From: Vulcanimicrobiota bacterium
Lineage (GTDB): Bacteria > Vulcanimicrobiota > Vulcanimicrobiia > Vulcanimicrobiales > Vulcanimicrobiaceae
Assembly: GCA_030043675.1 (NCBI GenBank)
Contig: JASHXG010000020.1
Coordinates: 1 to 37,922, forward strand
Direction of reading: 5' to 3'
Length of the DNA stretch: 37,922 bases
The position numbers were made by a program, and so were the translations under genes. Below are positions 27,923 through 35,049 of this stretch, piece after piece. The notes under the pieces were generated by a model. That model made no database searches, was not told the DNA's origin, and saw nothing but the letters and a program-made list of their open reading frames with translations. The number at the start of each line of letters is the position of its first letter. Position 1 is the stretch's first letter.

Positions 27923-29914
27923 TCACTGGAAATGCTGGCCGATGAAACCGAGCCAGTAATGGTAGACGTCAACGGTCCGCACCGGATCGCGCGGGAAATG
28001 GCCGTCGACCGGCCAAACGCGCAGCGTCGCATCCTTGTGGTTGTCGCGCAGCGCGCGCCAGTACATCGATGAAGTGGCGAACGGATCGCGGTTGTCGCCG
28101 ACGTCGGAGAGGATCAGCACCGGCGTCGTCACGTCGCCGGCGTAGCTGATCGCCGAAGCGCGCCGCCATTCATCCACGTTGGCGCTCATGAACGGCGAGC
28201 CGTGAAAAAGATCCGCGTCGGCTAGACTGTCATCGGCCGTGCCGTAATCGGTGATCCAATCGTTGACCGAAGCACCCGACACCGCCGCCTTCCAAATATG
28301 GTACTTCGAGATCATCCACGCCGTCATGATTCCGCCGTACGACCAGCCCGAGACGGCGATGCGGCTGTCGTCGACGATGCCGCGCGCACGCACCGCGTCG
28401 ATCGCGGCCATGATGTCCTTGCCGGGTCCTAGCTCGGGGTCGTAAAGCACGGCGCGTTGATAGGCGAGGCCGAGGTTGTTGCTGCCGCGATAGTTGGGCC
28501 GCAGCACCAGCCATCCACGCGCGGCCATGACCTGCGACCAGAAATCAAAACCCAGTGTCGACGATGAGGTCGGGCCGCCGTGAATGAAGACGCTCAGCGG
28601 ATAGCGGCGCCCTTCGACAAAGCCGGGCGGCGTGTAGAGCACGGCATCGCCGGTGATACCGAGGCTAGTGGGAAAGGTAATGCGTTGCGCCGAGGCGAGA
28701 TTCAGCGCCGCGATCGATGCATTGTAGTCGGTTAAACGCGTCGTCGCGCCGGCGGCCGCGCGGAAAAAGAGTTCGGGCGGCTGTTTTGGCGAGGAAGCGA
28801 TGAAGAGCAGCGTTCCGTCCGGCCCGAGCGCATTCGCAAGCTCGGGCGCCATGGTTAGATCGCCGAGCTCGACGCGTTCCGGCCGCCCTTCGAGCGGCAC
28901 CCGAAAGAGCGCCGTCGTAGCGTCATAGGGCGCGGTGAAGTAGAGGCTCTTCGAGTCGCGTGCCCAGGCGAAGTCTGCCACCGTGCGATCGACCGGCGTC
29001 GAGACCGGCGTACCGTTTCCGCCGGCCGGCGTCGTCACGTAGACCTGCACCAGATTGACTTGCGAATCGCCGTCGGAATACGCGTAGGCGATGTGGCGAC
29101 CATCGGGCGAGAAGAGCGCGTTACTCTCCCATGCAGTATGCGTTGTAAGGGGACGCACGGCGCGAGTGGCGACGTCGAGCAGCACGACGTGCGAATAGCT
29201 TTCGTCGTTGAGGATCGCGTCGGGCGCGAGGGTGAAAACGATGCTCTTTCCGTCTGGGGACCACGAGAGCGTCGACTGCGCTTCGCCGGTGACGATGCTC
29301 TGCGCGCCGAAGGTCAGCTGCGTCATCGTTCCGTCGCGCAGCGAGACGAGGAAGAGGTGCGCGGGATGTGCCGGCCGGCGCGCCACGATCGGCTGGGTCG
29401 TGAAAACGAAGCTGTCGCGGAAGCGGTCGGCTCCCTTGGGTTCCGGCGGTGGATCCGCAGAAACGAACGCGATCGCCGCTCCGTCCGGGCGCCAGGCGAA
29501 CTGTTCGACGCCGCCCTTCGCATGCGTGACCGGGTGCGCGTCGCCGCCGTTGAGCGGCATGACGAAGACCTGACTCTGCGCGTCGGCTCCGGTGCCGTCT
29601 TCGGCGAGGAACGCCAGGCGCGTCCCATCAGGCGAGAAGGCCGGATCCGAAAGTCCCTTGCGTTGATAAGTGAGCGTCCGTTGCGCGTGCGTGGCGAGGT
29701 CGATCAGAACCAGCTCGTTGTCGCGGCGGTCTTCGTCCCACGCGATGCGCGAGACCAGCACGACCGCCGCTTTTCCGTCGGGCGAGAGTACCGGAGACGC
29801 CAGGCCAACCAGGCGCTGATAGTCGTCCTCGCCGATCGTTCCGGCCGGCTGCGCGGCCGCCCAAGTCAACGTCGCGAACAGCATGAGGAGAACGGCCAGG
29901 GATCGGACCGGCAT
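27923..29914 (-). CDS. S9-family prolyl oligopeptidase-like peptidase, exported
   Basis: 663 aa; signal peptide; WD40/TolB-like repeats; 'SRIAVSGWSYGGIMTAWMISKYH' Ser motif; C-terminal 'VWPVDGHFPRDP'. Confidence 0.93.
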   Translation of the reverse strand: MPVRSLAVLLMLFATLTWAAAQPAGTIGEDDYQRLVGLASPVLSPDGKAAVVLVSRIAWDEDRRDNELVLIDLATHAQRTLTYQRKGLSDPAFSPDGTRLAFLAEDGTGADAQSQVFVMPLNGGDAHPVTHAKGGVEQFAWRPDGAAIAFVSADPPPEPKGADRFRDSFVFTTQPIVARRPAHPAHLFLVSLRDGTMTQLTFGAQSIVTGEAQSTLSWSPDGKSIVFTLAPDAILNDESYSHVVLLDVATRAVRPLTTHTAWESNALFSPDGRHIAYAYSDGDSQVNLVQVYVTTPAGGNGTPVSTPVDRTVADFAWARDSKSLYFTAPYDATTALFRVPLEGRPERVELGDLTMAPELANALGPDGTLLFIASSPKQPPELFFRAAAGATTRLTDYNASIAALNLASAQRITFPTSLGITGDAVLYTPPGFVEGRRYPLSVFIHGGPTSSSTLGFDFWSQVMAARGWLVLRPNYRGSNNLGLAYQRAVLYDPELGPGKDIMAAIDAVRARGIVDDSRIAVSGWSYGGIMTAWMISKYHIWKAAVSGASVNDWITDYGTADDSLADADLFHGSPFMSANVDEWRRASAISYAGDVTTPVLILSDVGDNRDPFATSSMYWRALRDNHKDATLRVWPVDGHFPRDPVRTVDVYHYWLGFIGQHFQ

Positions 29915-29929
29915 AAGGGGCGCACCTCC

Positions 29930-31354
29930 TTAGGCGAGTCTCCTTCGTCGGATGCGGGCGGCTTCATCCGGCTCGCCGAGATTCGGGGCGGCGTAGTGCA
30001 CGAGCCGTCGCGTCGCGAGATCGACGGTCACCGAATCGTCTGGTGTTTTGGCGTCGCCGCCGTCGCTGGCTGGATGGTATTCGATGAGCAGCTGCTTGGG
30101 ATCGGCGACGATGCGCAGATAGCCGTAGTCACCATCGTCGTAGTTCTCGAGCGCGACCTGTCCGACGACCTGTCCCGGCCGATTGCCCTGCGCGGCGGTC
30201 TGAATGATCTGCGGTGCGCGCAGGGCGCTCCCGCCTTGACCGCGGATCTTCTGCAGCGCATGGCCGCCATTGCCGCAGACCACATACGGAATCTGCGCGT
30301 TCGCGAAGGTTCGGCCACTGGTTTCGATCGGGCGCGTGCGCGTGAAACGTTGGTAGTTGTGCGCGTGTCCCGAAAGATCGGCGTGCGGCCAGAAGCCGAC
30401 CTTTTCACAAACTGCGTCGATCTGGCGCTGCATTTGCTCGCTCCAGCCGTGCCGCGATCCGGCGCAGAACGACGGGTGGTGGTGCGCGATAATGACGGCG
30501 CCGCTGTACGTGCCGTTCTCGGCATCGTCGCGCGCTCGGGTTAGAGCCGCCGCAAGGTATGTCAGCTGGGCGGTGCCGATTTTCGTGCCGGGCGTCGGAT
30601 CCGCGATGACGCCCGGATCCTCGAGCGTGTTGCTGTAGAGCGAGATGATCCGCACGAAGGGCGCTTCGAACGTGTAATAGACGCCCGGCTGGATTTGCGC
30701 CGTACGCGAAAGGCCGCCCGCCTCGGGCAGCACGACGAAGCCGGGCGTACAGAAGTTTCGCAAGTAGCCGCGCAAGCTCGGAATCGGCTCGCCGGGCGGC
30801 ACCATGCCGTCGTGATTGCCCGCGGCCGCCAAAATCGGCGCCGGGTAGTTGCGATATGGCTCGTAGAACTGATCGTAATAGTATTCGACCTCACCGAAGT
30901 TATAGACGACGTCGCCCAGAAGAAATTGAAACTGCGGGATCTCGCGCTCTTGCGACTCGTCAAAGTCGGCGACGAGTTTGTCGGTGACCTCGTCCTCCGT
31001 CTTGGGCCCGCGCGTGCTGCCGCAATCGCCACACGAGTGAAAGACGATTTGCCCGTGCTGCTCGATCTTCTTAAGCGCCGCCGTATCGTTGCCAAGCACC
31101 TCCAAGAGCGTGAGTACCGGCTCGTCGGCACTGCCTTTTTGCGTGGGGCGCGGCGACGGAATGACGGTCGCGTACAGTTTGTGCTCTTTGTTGAGCTTGT
31201 CGATCTCGTAGTAGGTTTCTTTGTCCGAAGCGTGTTTGATTCGAAAGCGCTTCGGATCCGGCGTGGGCTCGGGTTGCGCGAAAACCGGGCGTCCTATCGC
31301 GCGTCCCGATGGAGCGTGCTGCTTCATCGCGTTCCTCACTAATCGTTCGTTCAT
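29930..31354 (-). CDS. Metallophosphoesterase (purple acid phosphatase-like)
   Basis: 474 aa; 'FLLGDVVYNFGEVEYYYDQFYEPYRNYPAPILAAAGNHDG', 'VIIAHHHPSFCAGSRHG', 'DLSGHAHNYQRF'. Confidence 0.9.
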   Translation of the reverse strand: MNERLVRNAMKQHAPSGRAIGRPVFAQPEPTPDPKRFRIKHASDKETYYEIDKLNKEHKLYATVIPSPRPTQKGSADEPVLTLLEVLGNDTAALKKIEQHGQIVFHSCGDCGSTRGPKTEDEVTDKLVADFDESQEREIPQFQFLLGDVVYNFGEVEYYYDQFYEPYRNYPAPILAAAGNHDGMVPPGEPIPSLRGYLRNFCTPGFVVLPEAGGLSRTAQIQPGVYYTFEAPFVRIISLYSNTLEDPGVIADPTPGTKIGTAQLTYLAAALTRARDDAENGTYSGAVIIAHHHPSFCAGSRHGWSEQMQRQIDAVCEKVGFWPHADLSGHAHNYQRFTRTRPIETSGRTFANAQIPYVVCGNGGHALQKIRGQGGSALRAPQIIQTAAQGNRPGQVVGQVALENYDDGDYGYLRIVADPKQLLIEYHPASDGGDAKTPDDSVTVDLATRRLVHYAAPNLGEPDEAARIRRRRLA

Positions 31355-31398
31355 CTCAAACTCAGCGCACGCGCAGCCGCGGGCGCCAAAATGGAGCC

Positions 31399-31824
31399 AT
31401 GACGTTCTTCAAATCGTGGTATACCCTGCCGGCCGCGATCCTCGCGCTGGCCGCGACCGTCGCCCCCGCGCTCGCCGTGACCACCGGCATCGAGAGCGCG
31501 GCGCCGGCCGCCTACGTCGCCGCCTTTACGCCTGCTTTCGGGTTCTCGCGCGTGCCCCACGCCGGAACGATGGAGCTCGTGGTGCGCGACGGCACGATCA
31601 GCGGTCAGTATACCGGGATATCCGTGCGCCCCGATCGGCTCAACGACCACATTTCACCGGTCACGGGAACGCTCGCGAGCGACGGCCACGTTCAACTCTA
31701 CGTCGGCAACGCGCTCTCGGTGAACGGCACCATGGACGCGGACGGGACCATTTCGGGGACCGCGGCGTACGACGGTCACCTCTACGACTTCGTCGCCGAG
31801 CCCGGCTCGCCGGGACAACGCTAA
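31399..31824 (+). CDS. Exported hypothetical protein
   Basis: Start trimmed to ATG 31399; signal peptide MTFFKSWYTLPAAILALAATVAPALA; Gly/Thr-rich beta pattern. Confidence 0.65.
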   Translation: MTFFKSWYTLPAAILALAATVAPALAVTTGIESAAPAAYVAAFTPAFGFSRVPHAGTMELVVRDGTISGQYTGISVRPDRLNDHISPVTGTLASDGHVQLYVGNALSVNGTMDADGTISGTAAYDGHLYDFVAEPGSPGQR

Positions 31825-31828
31825 ATCG

Positions 31829-32446
31829 TTACGAGTTGCCCGCGCCGCTGGTCACCGGCGACTTGAACCGCACCTCGAGAATCGTTCCCGCGGGAACGGC
31901 GATGTCGGTTTTTAGCTGCTGCGAAAGGGCGTAGCCGCCGGCCGCTCCCAACAGCGCACCGTGGTGGCTTCCGGTGTGCACCGCAACCTCGTGACCGGCG
32001 ACCGCGCCCCCGATCATCAAGCCGATCGTGCGAAGATGATGGGTCTTCGGTGAGAAGGCGTGGAGCGTGAGCAACTGCACGTTGACCGGCGCCTTCGTTC
32101 CATCGGCCAGGCGGATGTCGTCGAAGACGATCGTCATCTTCGGATTGCGCATCGGGCCGGCCGCCTGAACGCCCTCGAGGTGACCGTCGATGGTTGCGCC
32201 CTTCAGCGCCGGATCGCTCGATCGCATCTCGTCGATCGCGAACGTGTCCCCGTCTTTGCTCGTTTTCGAGCCCATCGGCTGTTCGAGCTTGCCGTAGTAA
32301 TCGGTGCCGGCAGCCACGATCGTTGTACCGCCGGCCGGCTGCTGCCCGGCGCCGGCACTCTGCGTCGTAACGTTGCCGGCGTGATGGCCGCATCCGCCCA
32401 AGCACAACAACGCCACACCGATCGCGACCGCCGGCAGACGCTTCAT
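31829..32446 (-). CDS. Lipoprotein, hypothetical
   Basis: 205 aa; lipobox LLCLGGCGHHAG; 4-bp ATGA overlap with upstream 32443..32766. Confidence 0.7.
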   Translation of the reverse strand: MKRLPAVAIGVALLCLGGCGHHAGNVTTQSAGAGQQPAGGTTIVAAGTDYYGKLEQPMGSKTSKDGDTFAIDEMRSSDPALKGATIDGHLEGVQAAGPMRNPKMTIVFDDIRLADGTKAPVNVQLLTLHAFSPKTHHLRTIGLMIGGAVAGHEVAVHTGSHHGALLGAAGGYALSQQLKTDIAVPAGTILEVRFKSPVTSGAGNS

Positions 32447-32766
32447 AGGCCGAGCCTCGACGTGATGCCCTGCGCGAACTCCGGCGCGAAGTGCTGGAGC
32501 ACCGACGGATTATTGGTTACGAACGAAACGATCGTGTCGCGTGCACCGGACGGATTCGAGCTAACCTGCTCCACGAGGCCCGTGACTTGCTGCGCAAGAT
32601 CGTCTTGCCCGTTCTGCTGTAGGTTCGAAGCTGCGGTTTGCAGATGATCGCTGAGCTGATCGTCGCTGACGGTGTTGACATGATCGCTCACCGCTTGACT
32701 GACTTGAGAAGAATCGAGATTCCCCGAAGTGGCTTGCTCCGCGAAACTCTTGATCACGTCGAACAT
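32443..32766 (-). CDS. Hypothetical Gln/Ser/Asp-rich protein
   Basis: 107 aa: MFDVIKSFAEQATSGNLDSSQVSQAVSDHVNTVSDDQLSDHLQTAASNLQQNGQDDLAQQVTG...; overlaps downstream lipoprotein start. Confidence 0.7.
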   Translation of the reverse strand: MFDVIKSFAEQATSGNLDSSQVSQAVSDHVNTVSDDQLSDHLQTAASNLQQNGQDDLAQQVTGLVEQVSSNPSGARDTIVSFVTNNPSVLQHFAPEFAQGITSRLGL

Positions 32767-32783
32767 GGGAGAAGACTCCTTTC

Positions 32784-32798
32784 GCCGCGTAGCGCGGC
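32784..32798. repeat. Perfect 6-bp inverted repeat GCCGCG-TAG-CGCGGC
   Basis: Direct read in intergenic region between divergent 32766(-) and 32883(+). Confidence 0.45.
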
Positions 32799-32882
32799 CG
32801 ACGAACGGACCGGCCTGCTTCGACGCTCCCGCGCTTGCGCCTCGCGGCAGGCATGCAAGCTATTCCTCGCAAAGCTTAGTCA

Positions 32883-33536
32883 ATGGCTTCATCAGGGAGC
32901 CTCGCCGTATTTTGCGGTCCCTCGCTGGCGCCTGAAGACCGGCTACCCGTTGCGGAGGTTTCCTATCTGCCGCCGGCTGCGCGCGGCGACATCGAGCGCG
33001 CAGCTGCGAGCTTCGATAACCTTCTCTTAATAGACGGCGTCTTTCATCACGACCTCGCGCCTTCGCCCAAGGAGTGCTACAAGGCCGCGCAACGGGTTTG
33101 CTGTTTCGGGGCCGCGAGCTTGGGCGCGCTGCGAGCCGCAGAGTGCGCGCCCTACGGCTTCGCGCCGCTCGGCATCATCGCGCGCTGGTATATTTGCGAG
33201 GTCATCGACGGCGACGACGAGGTCGCGGTGGCCGTCGATCCGCGGACCCAATCGGCGCTAAGCGTTCCCTCGGTAAACGTTCGTTTCGTGGCACGGCTGG
33301 CGGTGCGGCGCGGCATCATCTCGTGCTCCGAAGCCGGTCGGCTTGTCGCGCAAGCGCGCGAGGTCTACTACGCGGATCGAACCTGGGAGGACGTGCTGGC
33401 GCTTGCGCCCGCGAAGGCTCGCGCGGCGCTCGGGGCGCTGGCGGCGAGACGCGGCGATCTGAAGCGCCTCGACGCGCGGTTTGCGCTGAATAGCGTCCTG
33501 CGCGCCCTTGCTCGGCGCGAGCACGCCCATGCTTGA
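32883..33536 (+). CDS. TfuA-domain protein (YcaO partner)
   Basis: 217 aa; 'AVFCGPSLAPEDR', 'LLLIDGVFHHDLAPSPKECYKAAQRVCCFGAASLGALRAAECAPYGFAPLGIIARWY...GDDEVAVAVD' matches the TfuA-like core. Confidence 0.92.
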   Translation: MASSGSLAVFCGPSLAPEDRLPVAEVSYLPPAARGDIERAAASFDNLLLIDGVFHHDLAPSPKECYKAAQRVCCFGAASLGALRAAECAPYGFAPLGIIARWYICEVIDGDDEVAVAVDPRTQSALSVPSVNVRFVARLAVRRGIISCSEAGRLVAQAREVYYADRTWEDVLALAPAKARAALGALAARRGDLKRLDARFALNSVLRALARREHAHA

Positions 33537-34728
33537 CCAGACGGCCTCTCACCGCAAGGCGTCCGGATCGTACGATCGTTGCGTTCCGCTCGAACGAACG
33601 CTCGAGCTCGTTGCGGAGCTTCGCGCGCGTTGCGCAATCACGCGCATCGGCGACATCACGCGCCTCGATCGCATCGGCATTCCCACTTTCTGCGCGATCG
33701 TCCCAACTTCGGGCGCCGGACTGACCGTCTTCAATGGCAAGGGTGCGACGAAGGAGGCGGCGCGCGCGAGCGCGGTATTCGAGGCCGTCGAACGCGTGAC
33801 CGCCGCTTCACCGTGGCTACAGTCTCGCACGCGCGCTCTCGCCGGTGTGGAGTGTATCGAGGGCCACGATCTCCTCAACGGACGCAGCGTGCACGTGCCG
33901 CTCGACTCAGTGCATCTCCGCCGCCCCAAAGACCCGAGCTTTCCGGTTCCGACTTCGAACGGTTTGGCCTCGGGAAACACGCTCACCGAGGCGACCTATC
34001 ACGCGCTCTGCGAGCTGATCGAACGCCACAGCTGGTCGCTCTACCAGATGCGATGTGAACGCCTGCCCCGGATGCTTGGTGGACGAGGTGCGCACGATAT
34101 AGCGTTTGCGCCCGAGCTTCGAATCCCAAGCGGGAATGCGGACCTCGATCGACTGGCCGAGCGTGTCACGGCTCAAGGCTTGCGGTTGCGGATTCTCTAC
34201 TTGTACGAGCCGCATCTGCCTGCAGTGATGCTGTCAAGCATCGTCGAGGAAGGATCCGTTCCGCCGATGTCCCATATCGGCTTGGGCTGTTCGCTCTCGC
34301 CCGCTCATGCCGCCATTCGGGCCATCACTGAGGCGGCGCAAAGCAGGCTGACCGATATTCACGGCGCTCGCGATGATGCATTACGCGCGAGCGACGCGCC
34401 GACGCGCGCCACGGAGCACACCCGTCGGCTTTCCAAAGCGCCGAAGAAGGTTTGGTTTTACGATCTTCCGGCGCGCTCGATCGGGTTGGGACCAATACCC
34501 GACCTCTCGACAAACGACGTGGCCGAGGACGTGAGGCGCATCCTATCGGCCCTGGCACTTTTCGGCGCCTCGTCTGCAACGATTGTCGACCTGTCACCGC
34601 CGGATCTGCCGGTAACGGTCGTTCGCGCGATCGTTCCGGAGCTCGAAACGACCTGCGTCGACGGACGAATCGGTCCCAAGGCCAGAGAGGCCTTAAATCC
34701 CTTCAGCATGTTCAAAGTACCTTTTTGA
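33529..34728 (+). CDS. YcaO-domain peptide cyclodehydratase/thioamidase-type protein
   Basis: Track starts at TTG 33508; ATG at 33529 overlaps the TfuA stop by 8 nt. YcaO ATP-binding signatures: 'SAVFEAVERV', 'ALCELIERHSWSLYQ', 'AIRAITEAAQSRLTDIHGARDD'. Confidence 0.95.
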   Translation: MLDQTASHRKASGSYDRCVPLERTLELVAELRARCAITRIGDITRLDRIGIPTFCAIVPTSGAGLTVFNGKGATKEAARASAVFEAVERVTAASPWLQSRTRALAGVECIEGHDLLNGRSVHVPLDSVHLRRPKDPSFPVPTSNGLASGNTLTEATYHALCELIERHSWSLYQMRCERLPRMLGGRGAHDIAFAPELRIPSGNADLDRLAERVTAQGLRLRILYLYEPHLPAVMLSSIVEEGSVPPMSHIGLGCSLSPAHAAIRAITEAAQSRLTDIHGARDDALRASDAPTRATEHTRRLSKAPKKVWFYDLPARSIGLGPIPDLSTNDVAEDVRRILSALALFGASSATIVDLSPPDLPVTVVRAIVPELETTCVDGRIGPKAREALNPFSMFKVPF

Positions 34729-34737
34729 GAGGACGTC

Positions 34738-35031
34738 ATGAACCCGACACAACAGAATGCCGCGGCAGCCGGCTTCATCCAAGCCCTGTACGACTCGGCC
34801 ACCCTGCGCGCCCAATGGGTTGAGATACAGAGCAACGGCTGGGAGGGCTTGGGCGCCCTCATCCAGTCGACGCTTGGGCTGGCGGTAACTCCGAGCAACG
34901 CGGATCTCACCGCGATGCGCGCCTACTCCGAAAACTATACGCCGGCTTCGCCAGCAGATCTCGCGGGAGAAGATCCCAGCGTCAATCCCATCTGTATCTT
35001 CAACGGTGCGAACGGACCCGCAAACGACTAA
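34738..35031 (+). CDS. Candidate RiPP precursor peptide (Nif11/NHLP-like leader, single-Cys tail)
   Basis: 97 aa starting 9 nt after the YcaO stop with SD GAGAGG; 'AAGFIQALYDSATLRAQWVEIQSNGWEGLGALIQSTLGLAVTPSNADLTAM' leader-like; tail 'AGEDPSVNPICIFNGANGPAND'. Confidence 0.8.
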   Translation: MNPTQQNAAAAGFIQALYDSATLRAQWVEIQSNGWEGLGALIQSTLGLAVTPSNADLTAMRAYSENYTPASPADLAGEDPSVNPICIFNGANGPAND

Positions 35032-35049
35032 CGGCTGCGTGGCCCGCGC

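Noticed and set aside
29060-30544. 494-aa plus-strand ORF
   Set aside because: Antisense to the clear S9 peptidase and metallophosphoesterase; Arg-rich shadow-frame composition.
32883-35031. Classic thiazole/oxazole-modified microcin or thiopeptide cluster
   Set aside because: No ocin-ThiF/E1 partner, dehydrogenase or lanthipeptide-type dehydratases in the window, and the peptide tail lacks a Cys/Ser/Thr-rich core.
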